From Nectonema munidae (Eukaryota > Nematomorpha > Nectonematoida > Nectonematidae): a DNA stretch of 64,000 bases. Shown piece after piece: positions 52,336-63,830 of this stretch. The position numbers and the translations under genes are program-made. Below the pieces are notes generated by a model. That model was not told where the DNA came from. It ran no database searches and saw only the letters and a program-made list of their open reading frames with translations. Each line of letters starts with the position of its first letter. The first letter of the stretch is position 1. The stretch spans positions 529,001 to 593,000 of the forward strand of contig JAUIRK010000097.1 of NCBI GenBank assembly GCA_030549495.1, written 5' to 3'.

Positions 52336-55300
52336 CATTCTCACTTACATATCATGCACACATCTATTACACAGTATGACTAAGATATAGTCGGTTATTG
52401 CCAGAAATGTCTGGTCTTTATGTGAAATTGCTGATTACACAGATAGATTCGCTATGCTATATACAAATTAGTATCATTGTATGAAATCTAGAATGTGCGC
52501 TCATCTGACTTCATTTTCACTTTACTTAGAATTGTGTCAGTATAATTATTTGCCTTTCTCAATCGTATCCTCAATGTAGTTCCATTTTATTTTCACTCAA
52601 ATGCCATACGCAAGCTCATTATTATCTTTTTTCTTCATCTTTTTCGTCTATACAAAATTAAGTTTGAAGTTTTTTTTTACCACCACCATTGCTAACAGCA
52701 ATACGGAAGCCTATTTCAATTATAAAAAATTCTTCAAATTATATTATTTGCAATCAATCGACATATGGGTTTTAATTGATGAGCTTCCACATGTTCTTAG
52801 TTTGAAAAGGCATTCCTCCTCCCCTCCTTAACATAAAATTTGTTCAGAATGTTCTCTAGTAAGTTTTTTTCAAAGATGATAATTTAAGTATTGCGTTCTT
52901 CGTTGTTGATGCGTTAGAATATTACTTAAAGTATTCTATCTAATATATTATTATATGTATCAAATAATTTTAAAATTTTCCCATTTAACGTCTAATCCAT
53001 AATTTATATACCAAAGAAGCCAGTAAAAGCGGATTTGGATAAACTTACGTTTCAATAAAAAAATGTTCACTATGAGTTTCATACTACTAAAAACAAAGGC
53101 GAAAACATTGCCAGCATCAATTACAATATAAAAATTAGAATTTATGTTCATCATAATATAAAATCCTAAATTACATTAACACCCAGGAAAAGAAACGGAA
53201 TTATGTAATTTGATATTACCTTGAAATTAAGAAATCGTCTGCGTCCTTTAAAGAGAGAGATGATATCCAATGCATTAATCCCCCGGTTTTTAAAAACTAA
53301 TCTTAGTCTTTTATTTTTCAAAGCGTTTTTATATAACTTAGAGCAGACCATTTTTTATCCCTTCAGATACTGGTGTCACATTAGGTCTTAAAGCTTTAAT
53401 GTAGGTTCTAGATATGATCGAAGCTAAGCTTCAAATAAAGCTGTATTAAAGATAAAATATTTTTAAAATATATATTTGTGGTAGGCCTTTTGATCCTTAT
53501 AAAAGGGATAAGCTAGGCCTATCATGCCTGGAAGATTAATACTGAACAAAGGGGTATGAAAAAAGAGGTCTGAATTTTTAAGTGATCAACAGGACAGAGT
53601 TAATTGGAAAAGTAGGATTAATTAATTGAGTGATTGACCTACCTCAACATGATGTGATTAAAAGCCGTTAATAGATTTGATTGTTATATTTGAGGTGATC
53701 TGGTAGAAGCGACAAGTTTAACAAAATTAAGACTTGAGGTGATCCAATAGAAGCGACAAATTTAAAAAAATTAGACAAAAATTTTTTTCATTTGAATTTG
53801 AATTTTAAAACTTGAACAATATTTTTTTATAAACTTTTCAATATTTAAGGTATGATTTTATCAAATTTTAGTAAAAACATTAAGAAAAAGATTGCGCGGA
53901 AAAGTTTTTAATAGTGACTATGATACTTTTTTTTGATTCGGAATTAGAAAATAAAAACTTGATGCTGATAAAATATTTGATTTTATCGAAAAAATTCAAA
54001 ATAAAAAAAGATGAACTTAATGTGAAAAAGGACGAACTTAAAGTGAAAAAAGGACGAGCTTGAAAAAGGACGAACTTAAAGTGAAAATGGGTCCGAAAAC
54101 GGCATTACTACATCATATTACTCTGCAGAAAAATTGTCCTTTTTTGTCTGCCTGCATAAGCAAGATAAGAGCCATCGATTTTTCTAAAATTGACAAATCC
54201 AATACTTTCAGTGTATATAACATTATACGATAGATTTTTCCTATATTGTATATAACTTACTCTAAATTTTTTATTTATAAAAATAAAATACTGAATTGAA
54301 TTTTGTGACTAAAAATTTTTGAGGATTATATTGGGTGTACGAAAATTCAAAATTTGCAAAAGTGTTGCAGCTTAGATTTTTATATATTTTTTTCCAAATT
54401 TTTCAATAAGGATTTAAGCCATATGAATTTGCAATGAGTACATTTAAGCCCTACAGAAATAAGCTTATGAAAAAACTTATTTGTACACGTTATCTCACAG
54501 GACAGAAATATATATACGTAAGTACACATACACACACACTTGCAATAATAAAGTTTCTCGCCGTCGAGAATTAACAACTTTTCTAAGTGTTATGATGAAG
54601 AAATGTCCTTTACTGTCCATTGGCTTCTCAGAGCATCTTGTAGTATTTTTTATCAAGTTCAACGCGAATATACTAGCACCACCATCCCATAAGTGACACT
54701 TCATCTTAAAGCGGCTACTCTAGTGACACAAGGCCTTTTTTGTACAAGTTATATAAAAAATAGTCACCAAAATATCAAAATGTCTTCAAAGGTAAAAAAA
54801 ATACTGTTATGATAAAGGGAAATGAACAATTCACTGCTACAACCACGTGCTCGCCTCAAATGATTAGGGGAAAGTTCTTTTCGCCTATTAAGTCTAAACC
54901 AGTGTATAGTCAATTTGATGAGATTAGAACGACTAAAAAAGTAGCCTATTTAAATGATGATTGTTTGAGAAAACAACTTTGATACACTCCAGTTCAGTTT
55001 TTTTTCTTCCACAGTCTAAATTAAAATATAAGACGTTTTTTCATAATATTCTTTTTATATAATAGTATTCATTTGTTAGTTAGCTAGATAGTTAACTAAC
55101 CTTGAAATTTGGATTACTTTATACTATAATATAAAAACGCATTGTGAAAAAAAATAGAGCAGAAACCATATATTTTAACGGTGTCAAACGGAAAATATCC
55201 CATTCCCCTATTTATAGAGAGGTGGTCAGGGTCAAAAAACCGTTTCAAAACCCTGATAAATAGAAATATCCACGTTTCTGTTATTCAAGTTGGACGTGTG

Positions 55301-56092
55301 GCTATTTTTCTCTTTGTGAATGTAAAATATATATGTAGTACACACATACATTCTCAGGTGCCTTTGAATATTAATACAGGCTTCTTGACATTATTAATAA
55401 TTTATTATTCTAAGCAGGCAATCTTCATTCATTCCATCATTCTGCAATTATTTTGTTAAATACTTTCGAAAAAGCAGCAAAATCTTCCATAAACATAGCA
55501 AAATGCGATCTTTTTCAGTCCACTCATCACTCATTTTTCTCTCACAGCTCAAAGTTTAAGTACTCGGAATTAATAACAACCTAATTACACCCAGTTCAGC
55601 AAAATTGATTATTCATTAGATGTTTTATTTTATTTCTTCTCACATGTACGTTTATAATATAATCGATTTCTACCTCCTCCTCCCTTGGCTTCTTTTCTTT
55701 CTAAATCGTCCTCATTTATTTCTACTTTTTCATCCTGTCAAACTTCATCTCCTTATAAATAAAAAATCTAAACTTCTATCCAACTCATAGATACGTTGTT
55801 AGAATTTAATTCCCAGGATCTCTCTAATTTCTAAATCAAATACTCCAAAACATGAAACTTAAATTTTCAAACGAATTTTCGCCAGTATAAAATTTATTAT
55901 ATATTTTTTTATATTAATTTTTATTAAAAATATTTCTCCAACTTGAGATGAGTTTCAAACCTCTCTTCGACTTTTTATGTGCTAAGATCAAGACTTATTG
56001 ACAAAATCATTTTTTAAGAAGTTATTATTTAAAATAAAATTTTAATTCTTTGCATTTATCATTTTAAATAAAAATTTTTATTTATTTTTCAG
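52336..56092. repeat. 3' region and intronic DNA with two short tandem repeats
   Basis: Downstream of the stop no clear poly(A) signal could be fixed. A 44-bp direct duplication (TGAGGTGATC...GAAGCGACAA) lies at 53691-53778. A roughly 20-bp unit GACGAACTTAAAGTGAAAAA is repeated about four times at 54010-54089. Remaining open frames have no support. Confidence 0.5.
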
Positions 56093-56128
56093 GTTCAAAT
56101 ATTCTAGATAGTAAACTTCAAAATGCTG
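56093..56128 (+). CDS. Candidate 36-nt cassette microexon, phase 1/1
   Basis: A strong polypyrimidine acceptor (TTTATTTATTTTTCAG) precedes 56093, and the donor GCTG|GTAAAT follows 56128. Only one of three frames is open, and it is the one required between the 10311 exon and the 58900 exon (phase 1 in, phase 1 out). It would insert SNILDSKLQNA plus Gly-codon joins. Like the 58900 exon it begins with GT, so it completes a Gly codon. Length and phase make it skippable without frame change. Chance cannot be excluded for so short a segment. Confidence 0.4.
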
Positions 56129-58899
56129 GTAAATATATTTATGACCGGAAATCTCGGAAGAGAAAAATGACCAATCTTTTAAACCCTAATTTTAATATAT
56201 TAATTTGATGTTTAACAACGGAATCCTTAAGGATTATTAGAATCCTGATTTTTCATTCACTAATCTTACATGTCAAAAAAGAAGTTTAGAAAAATTTATC
56301 TCCAAATGTGTTTTTGCTTTTTTAACACCATTTTTGTCCCGGTTTAAACATCTAAGAATCTGGCAACCGTATCTAACGCAACCAGACATTTCAAAGAAAT
56401 TATTTTTATTCGAAAATGAGTAAGCACTTTCTTTCCAAAAATGCTCACCGGTTTAGGATGGGAAATTTTCTCTACACTTTCACAGCATCAGCAACGATCG
56501 GTAAGTGTAGCGAACCAACATGGCAGCCGCCGTAAAGCTCTGCTGGTTCCATGACTAGACTTCCACTTATGGGTATAAGAGCTGCATAATGTATCTTCAA
56601 ATTCTCAGTTCCAAGGCCGAAGTCAGTTGTCTCCCCAACAACTTTGCCAGTAAGGCCACTATTCGACAGGAGTTAGACGTAAATTTTAATTAATTTGATG
56701 ATAGTGCATAATTGATAGTATACTCAAATTTTCAAAGATATGTTTTTTGCACCAACTTTACAATATCTTAGATGCAACTTTTGTATTCTCTATTCGCATT
56801 TATATATATTCAATTGTTGTTATCTTCTAATTTCATAATTGGATATAGTGAACAAAAGAGCCCAGTTTAATATCATTTTCATCTTGGAACATAAAAACTG
56901 CCTCTATCTGCTATTTTTTCTTTTAGAATGGCAGGCGTTTCCCAAATAATAATGACGTAAAATGAAGAATTGATTTAAATATTGTTTAAAAAAAGGACAT
57001 TTTTATTCAAAATACCATTATATCTGTTTTAAGAGTTCACTAAAAGGAACCATCAAAAGTGATCTTTGTTGAGAGGTGGTCTCTTAATCAAGGTCAAAAA
57101 AGCACGATTAGGATTAACTGATCCTTATGGCCATGTTGTTTATTTAATATAAGTGGTTGTTAAACAGGTTTGCCTGCATAAATAAGATATGGAAGATTAA
57201 AAAAATAAAATGACAAATGCGAGTCTTATACAAGAGTATTCAACACTGATAATAATTTTAATATTCAGTCAAAACAAGCAAATAAGAAGAAATATAAATT
57301 CAAAATACGTCAAATCACACATCTTGACTTTTTAGCGTTACTTTTGATCAATCCAAGAACCTATCAGTATAGTGTTGTGTTTTTGCAAATTAAATGCTAT
57401 TTTTCTTCGACCCGACACTGCTTTCTAACAAAACTATTTATCTCTTTTTTGTACGTGTGATCATATATTCTAATCTCTGTAAATTGTAATTAGTGAAATT
57501 AACTTGAAAAATAAGAACAACTTTAGAAAACTTTGGGCATAGAGAAAGGAAAACTTTCTAATTTCATTTTTAGGTCAAAATTTCTTATTGACAAGCACTA
57601 TTATAATAAAAAAAGTTGTTAAAATGATCAAATTAAATTTGAGAATGAAAGTAAATGAAATCAAATTTTTATGGTGCTTTTCCATTTACAAAAATAATTT
57701 TTAATGTTTCTCTGAGTAAGAGAAAATTGGCTATTAATTATTTAAAAATTCAATATGTAGGAAATCGTACGAGTTTCTTAATTGTAAATAAAATTATAAT
57801 TTGTACTAATTATAGCTTACTAACATTCAATTTATTCAAGTTAAAGTTTAGAAATTACCATTAGAGCAACACTTTGGTCTTTATTTCCATCAATTTTAGA
57901 TTCAATCATTATTTTTCATTAAATCTTTCCTTATTTATTTTTATTCCTGACCACGTACACTACATTTCTCATTCACTTTCTACCATTTTTCTTTCAAATA
58001 GTATGAGATTAGCTTTTTTTTTCTAAATTGGTTCATTTTTTGTATAAATGACAATGCAAGTTATAAGATATTAGAAAAATTGATTTTATACAGAAGATGA
58101 TAGCCATATTTACTTTTCACAATAAATGCACTGCTAAAAATCTGATAAGGAGTGCCTCAGTTTTCCTTTTATACATGCGAAGAGATTTTAGCTCGCGCTT
58201 TTTTCTTCTCGCATTTATTGGTAGGATTTTTAGCAGGTCTGAAAAAATTTAACGCATGAATGTCTTCGTTGTGATTGGTAATTAACTTTGTTCTAACTCT
58301 CAATCCTACAGCTTAAGCATTTTCCATAACAAAGTTAGTTAATTTTTGTTTTATAATTGTAGTCGTTAAAACTAATAGACAATGTTGTTTGACAATATCC
58401 CTTTCCTGCCTACTAAATATTCGTACGATCCTTGACAATAGGAATTATAATTCAGACACGGATAGCTATTCCTCATTTGGGAGTCGGAATGAGTTTTGAG
58501 TCTTTCAATTGGCATGAGATTACATAGCTCATATACCATTTTTAGTTCTATTGTGTTTTTTCCTTCTATTTTAATTTTTCACTATTTTAATTTGTTTTTT
58601 ATTTTGTATTAATTTTTAAAATTAATTCTTAATTGTTAAGTAATACAAAACAAAGAACAGATTAAAAAGTTGAAATAAATTAATTTACAACGTAAATTTT
58701 AAAAAGTTTTCTCTATGATATTGGCAAAGGGGAGAATGAAAATATGCTATATCAAGTAATGCTGTAATATCTGTTATAAGCTCACTTTATTCAAGGTTTA
58801 AATACATTTCGCCTCTGCTTCCCCTAATTGGCATCGTGATCTTTTTTTCAAATGCTACTCTCATATTTATTTCATTTTTTCGCCATTTTGTGCTTGCAG
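56129..58899. other. Intronic stretch with an unassigned minus-strand open block and a MITE
   Basis: At 56475-56672 a GC-richer minus-strand block is open for 66 codons and looks protein-like; see findings. A mariner-like MITE copy lies at 57015-57176. The rest is AT-rich without exons. Confidence 0.4.
57015..57176. mobile_element. Mariner-like MITE (copy 2 of 3), ~162 bp
   Basis: The right end AAACAGGTTTGCCTG, inverted, is CAGGCAAACCTGTTT, matching the left end of copy 1 (CAGTCAAACCTGTTT). The left end is worn (ATATCTGTTTTAAGAG). It is flanked by TA-containing sequence. No coding capacity. Confidence 0.55.
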
Positions 58900-59004
58900 G
58901 TCAAGAAATTGCGGTCGGAGACACATCCACGTTGACTTTGCAATCGTCTGGCATAAATGATGACATGAACTGTGATTCTTTTAATTTGGGAAGAAATTCT
59001 TTTG
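58900..59004 (+). CDS. Host gene internal exon, phase 1/1
   Basis: The acceptor TTTTGTGCTTGCAG precedes 58900 and the donor TTTTG|GTAAGT follows 59004. Its 105 nt encode GQEIAVGDTSTLTLQSSG then INDDMNCDSFNLGRNSFG across the joins. The incoming phase 1 fits the 10311-10599 exon or the microexon; the outgoing phase 1 fits 62178. It has an in-frame ATG (MNCDSFN), so a leader exon upstream could start a shorter isoform here. Confidence 0.65.
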
Positions 59005-59570
59005 GTAAGTCCTTCAATTTTTGATATGATTAAGATATAAATCTCTAAGCTTTTTTCGTCCTTTCAAAATAAAGCATGAAGCTCTTAGTATAATATGAAA
59101 TGTATTCTTTGCTTACGAGTTTAGTTGAAATAGTTAGTTTTGTAAATATATAGTATAGATTTAATTTGATTAAGATTACCTTTAAATTTCCTACCTGAAT
59201 AATAATAAAACATACCTTCACAGTAGTTCAACTCTTTCTAAAAAGCCCCTCCTCTAAAATAATTTTGTGAATACGCTACTGTATATATATATCAGTGGCT
59301 TATCATGAAATAATTTCTAAAATCTGTGAAAACTTTTCATTTAAAGATTTTTTGTTCTATCGAATGTGCAGTCTTAAAATAAATTGATATTTATATATTA
59401 GTGAGATTCTTAATAAAATTTCGAATCAAAGAATATTAATTTTAAAAGATATAATAATTATTCAACCATAAAATAGCAGAAAACTTGAAGTATTATTAAG
59501 GGAATTTGTGTAATTTGTCACGTCGTTTATATCTTTCGTAAAACATTATTTTGTTTTGAATAAAACAAAC

Positions 59571-60298
59571 GGTACCCGGACATTTGGCCGACAGACATCT
59601 GACCGAATGGACATTTAGCCGACAGACATCTGACCGAATGGACATTTAGCTGACGTACATTTGGCAGAACAGACATTTCACTGAACGGACATTTGACAGA
59701 ACAGATAATTGACCGAACGGACATTTGGCTGACCGAGATTTTACTAAATGACTTTAGATCAAAAAATAGTAATTATATGCAGACATTTAATTACATCTAA
59801 TAAATACATAATTGATACCTTATGTATATTCAAAAAACTCACAATTATAAATAAGTCATTTATTGCTGAAAATAATTTTTTTAAGGAACAAAGATTAAGC
59901 AAATAAGGTTTATTATAACAAACCATTTATAAATAAATAGATACAGAATATTAAAGAATACGAGCAATTGCTTTTAAAAATTCTAATTTTTTATATCATA
60001 TTTTTCTATGATGGACTTGAGCCTATTTTATAGTTTAATTACTTATATTTTATCTGCAGTTAAAGGTCATGTTAATTGATACTTCTTTTAAATTTAAAAA
60101 GAGCTTGAAAAATTGTCTAAATTTCAAAGTTTACAGTTACTATGAACAACATAGTAGACAAATATATAATTTCAAATATCCGTCGGCCAAATGTTTATTC
60201 GATCAAATGTCTGTTCTGTCAAATGTCCGTTTGGTGAAATGTCTGTTCGGCTAAATGTCCTTTCGGTCAGATGTCTGTCGGTCTAATGGCCGAACACG
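59571..60298. mobile_element. 728-bp non-autonomous transposon with TIRs built of ~20-bp tandem units
   Basis: It is flanked by identical AAACAAAC at 59563-59570 and 60299-60306. The left end (59571-59740) is a series of units like GACATTTAGCCGACAGACAT and CTGACCGAATGGACATTT. The right end (60180-60298) carries the same units inverted, matching for more than 100 bp. The AT-rich centre (59741-60179) has no coding capacity. The 8-bp duplication suggests a hAT- or MULE-like transposase in trans; the family cannot be fixed. Confidence 0.8.
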
Positions 60299-60600
60299 AA
60301 ACAAACCTCTCAATGATAATCTCTAACTAAACATTGGGATATCACTAACTGCATAGTATAATTTCTATCTCATTAAAACAATTTACAATCTCGATGAAGT
60401 ATTTATCACCTTTTCCATCTTCCCCCTTCAAAGACTCGTCCACTCTGTTAACCCTCTCCTTCATAATTTTCTGAATATGCCTTTATACCAAAATTTTAAT
60501 AGTTCTACCAGTTAAGACATACTTATATACTGCATAGAAAGGTTTACTGATAAAATAAGGCAGTTTTATCATTTTCATATACTTCTACTGTGATATGTCG

Positions 60601-60852
60601 TTACGCTGTAGTAGTCATGATCTTCAACAATATGTAAAAGAAATTGCATTTGCTCTTTGTTATTGAAGAGTTATACTGTTCAATAAGAGACACGGCTCTT
60701 TTAGTACAATCATTAACAGTTTTCAAACCTTTCATTATATTTATAATCGATTTATAACCCTCACAAGTTTCCCATGTTGATGGATCAAGTTTCATGAAAT
60801 CAGTTGAAATATCAAGACTGCTGAAAAAAGCAGAGGTTTTTTTTATATACAA
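60601..60852 (-). pseudogene. C-terminal fragment of a repetitive transposon-associated gene
   Basis: The 83-codon frame contains MKLDPSTWETCEGYKSI, then INIMKGLKTVNDCTKRAVSL and IEQYNSSITK. This resembles the conserved C-terminal motif lkvvNDcAERgv.Li.dfN..iTk of a multicopy arthropod gene usually left uncharacterized. Only this motif block is preserved, with AT-rich, unrelated sequence around it. The family link is from memory and unverified. Confidence 0.5.
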
Positions 60853-61140
60853 AATCTTTAAAAGAATGAATCATTAATGTTTTGATTGAAAGTTTAATCC
60901 ATTTGCTTCATTTTTTTACTTTATTTGCATTCATGGTTTGCCATTGTTTTCTTTTTATCAAAAGAAATGGACAAATGTGCTTCCTGTTGATATGAATTCA
61001 GCCATTGTTTTTGTAAGCTTGTATAACAAAATTTTGAAAACCAAACTGTCCAAAATGTAATTCATTTTCTATTTAAAAAATAGTTATTAAAAAATTAGAA
61101 TAAAAGAAATACCTTACATTCAATAGGCAAAAACTCGAAA

Positions 61141-61754
61141 ATTGTTTTTTTCAAATATTCAACTATTAAACTTAAATATCTCAAATTTGGCGTTATCGCC
61201 CCCAATGTGGGAGGGTTTTGAAATTGTTAAGTGATACTGTGAAAAGTTATGAATAACAAGTATTGGCTATTAAATTATATTCTTTATTGAAACAAATAAA
61301 TATTTTGTATAATTGTTATTTAAAGCTGTAAATTTTAAATGTGAAAAAAGTTCAGATTCTCTTCCCACTATTCGGAAGTGACTAAAATATTTTTAATTCT
61401 TCCCATATGTATGTTGTTAAAAATGGATTTAGTGGTGAAAATAAAATAAAATTTATAAAAAAAAATTTTTTTTAATTAAATTGTATTATTTCACGTAATG
61501 GAAGAAACCGTATAGATAATAGAATAGTAGGATATCAGAATTGATTTGAAGTAATATCCAAGCGAACATTGTAAGAGAAACACCAAACTTAAGGGTGGCA
61601 TGTAAGTCTATGCATTTTTATTCTGAAACAAGGTATATTTTATACGTACGAGGCACTGCCTTGAAATTATGACATCTAAGATGTGCTCAAGTGGGCGTTT
61701 CTTTGAAAAATGTGCACTATGGGGCGTTGAATAGGAAAAGTTTGGGAAATATTG
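61141..61754. mobile_element. hAT-like non-autonomous element (boundaries approximate)
   Basis: The right end AAAAGTTTGGGAAATATTG is a widespread hAT-type terminus (inverted CAATATTTCCCAAACTTTT). The left end ATTGTTTTTTTCAAATATTC is a poorer match. GGCGTTATCGCCCCCAATGTGGGAGGG near the left (61190-61215) and GGGGCGTT near the right (61722) are subterminal motifs of the same group. No clear duplication. Confidence 0.5.
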
Positions 61755-62177
61755 CATTACAGGTTTGAGGGAAAAGAAAATAAAATTTTAAAGTAAGGAT
61801 CATCAAAGGTTATAATTTGTATTAACCAGTTTTTAGAAATTAGTTTAGTTAGCACTCCTATTAGGATAATATAAATTATAATGTTAATTGCATCATATAA
61901 TGCAATATAATTTAAAATATATGTTGTTGTCCATAGCGTGGTAAAGTTGTATTTGGGCGTTGTCCCACAAGTAAATCATCGTCTCGTCCACATTCAACTT
62001 TCAAAATCCATATACCGCATAGGTCAAATCTTAGTTTGTCATGGATTCAAACCCTAAAATTTTTATAAAATTATTATACAATATAATTTTATATATCTAT
62101 TGAACATATCTCTATATTAAGAAATTAGTTTAACATTAAAGTAATATAATTTTTCCAAATACTTTTCTTATTTTAAG

Positions 62178-62274
62178 TCTCCGAATCGTCCTCTTGTTCC
62201 AAGCGAATATCCAGCAGCGCATCAGATACCTCTGTTGACAAAGATTCAGCATTTTCTTCTGATTCAAATGAAAA
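62178..62274 (+). CDS. Host gene internal exon, phase 1/2, Ser-rich
   Basis: The acceptor CTTATTTTAAG precedes 62178 and the donor AAAA|GTGTGT follows 62274. It encodes VSESSSCSKRISSSASD and TSVDKDSAFSSDSNEK. Reading past the donor meets a TGA after about eight codons inside the 67-bp intron, so the intron must be removed to reach the last exon. SSSCSKRISS offers many phospho-acceptor serines. Confidence 0.7.
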
Positions 62275-62341
62275 GTGTGTTTATTTATTCTTATTTAGCT
62301 GAAATAAATGATTACAGAGTAATCAAAACTTTGTTTTTTAG

Positions 62342-63359
62342 AACCCCAGATGACTCCGATACAACTTCTTTCCAAAAAATGTCAAAGATGCCAATCTCTT
62401 ATTGTGATAAAAGTAGTGTCAATTTCAAAGTCCCTAAAGAATCGCAAATTAATAAAAAGATTATGATGGATGTTGCACAACTGCCTAGTCTAGTATCATT
62501 ATTTCCAAACGTGAATAACGACAATCTACGAGATATGTCTACCATATCCAAAAGAATTCCGCCTCCACCCCCACCAAGAAAATCTAGTCTAATGAAAAAT
62601 TCTAGGTTTTATTCTTCTCATGCCTCTTTTATCCCCGATTCTACCATGCTGAACAACAATAACAACAACACTCTTCAAACCCCCATGTCATTACACTGTA
62701 GAAATAGCAGCTCAATGTTACCAGCATACCTTTTAAATAACTCCGCTCATATGCTAAACTCCAGATTTTCAATGCTTTCCTTTTTGCCAAAGGGGGCGAA
62801 CTCTTTCTACCTCAGTCCCTCGAGTTCGAGACTCGAAGATAAAGCTTTCAGCTTGCCTCGTACAATTTATTATAACGCCTACAATAATAGACATAGCATT
62901 GCCAATATCAAAAACACAACTAAAGCAATACTTCCGTTGACGTCTCGACTCAAAACACTTCATGAGAATACATCATCAAGTGATAATGAAGATATCCAAT
63001 TTTCTTCTCTTCCCAGAAATATTAACACAAATTGTGTAATCTCTTCATCTTCACTTTCTTTGTATACATCACGCCTACAACCCTACTCCAGGGATGATAT
63101 AGAAACGAGTACAAAGTCTTGCTTTACTTTTCCAAGAAACTTCAACCTTCGCAGGTTCACTATTCCTAACAGCGAAGCCATTCCAGAAGAAAAAGAAGAT
63201 GTGTTGTCTTCCTGCAATGAATTGGAGAACATTAAAGAGATGCCCCTTTTAAACACTGAATACATTCAAAAGAATGGTATTTTAGACCAAAGTATTATTG
63301 GTGATTCTCACATAACATATTCAAATTGCACACTTCTTTCAAAGAAAAGTTGCATTTAA
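62342..63359 (+). CDS. Host gene last exon: long Ser-rich, proline-run C-terminal region
   Basis: It follows a 67-bp intron (62275-62341, GTGTGT...TTTTTTAG). The split Lys codon AA+A joins SDSNEK to TPDDSDTTSF. It encodes about 338 residues and ends KKSCI with TAA. Visible features, numbered in the 502-residue isoform, are: a six-proline run followed by RKSS at 237-246 (possible SH3, WW or EVH1 ligand); an Asn-rich patch (NNNNNN) near 274; SLPRT near 334, SSLPRN near 386 and FTFPRN near 426; and an acidic stretch IPEEKEDVL. It has no transmembrane segment or folded domain that I recognise. It looks like a disordered scaffold or signalling tail. The open frame extends upstream to 62235, but that part is intron. 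Confidence 0.8.
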
Positions 63360-63554
63360 CCCAGATATGAAGGTTTTCCCGCTATGTGCCATTTTAAAAA
63401 GTTTAAGTTGACTATTTTCTTTAATACAGATTTTTATACTGCCTACTATTAAGATTAGTATTGAAAAATTATACTACCTTGAAATCAAAGATCAAGTAAG
63501 CTTTTTGCGAGACATACAATTTATGGCTTTATTCAGTCATAATTTATAATTAAA

Positions 63555-63560
63555 AATAAA
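63555..63560 (+). terminator. AATAAA polyadenylation signal candidate
   Basis: AATAAA lies 196 nt after the stop at 63359, in AT-rich sequence, giving a 3' UTR of about 215 nt. In such AT-rich DNA the hexamer also occurs by chance, so this is only a candidate. Confidence 0.4.
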
Positions 63561-63710
63561 TAATAATTTGTTATTACTGTCAAATATTTTTAATTTTTTT
63601 AACAAGGAGGAAGTGTCTCAAAATTTTAAATTTCTTCCCATCATTCCTTGGGGTTATTTTTCAAATTTTTACAGAGTAATAAGTCCCACAAATGAATGAT
63701 TGCTAAAATA

Positions 63711-63830
63711 TAGACAGACCTGCATTGAAAAACGATTTAAATAAAAGATCAAAAGTGGTCTTTACATAAGTAATGTTGATTTAGCTTAATTAGGAGGGAT
63801 TTTAACTCGTCCTTAAAATATGTTTAATCT
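63711..63830. mobile_element. Mariner-like MITE fragment (copy 3 of 3)
   Basis: TAGACAGACCTGCATTGAAA is followed by AAAAGTGGTCTTTA and TTAGCTTAATTAGG, in the same order as copies at 47906 and 57015. The copy is diverged and its right end is not resolved. The sequence from here to 64000 shows nothing else. Confidence 0.4.

Noticed and set aside
62235-62341. N-terminal extension of the last open frame (MTKIQHFLLIQMKSVF...)
   Set aside because: The 62178-62274 exon reads the same bases in another, phase-matched frame and a 67-bp GT-AG intron follows. The extension is exon in the wrong frame plus intron.
62769-63265. Minus-strand open frames antisense to the last exon
   Set aside because: They are shadows of the plus-strand coding sequence, with no motif or context.
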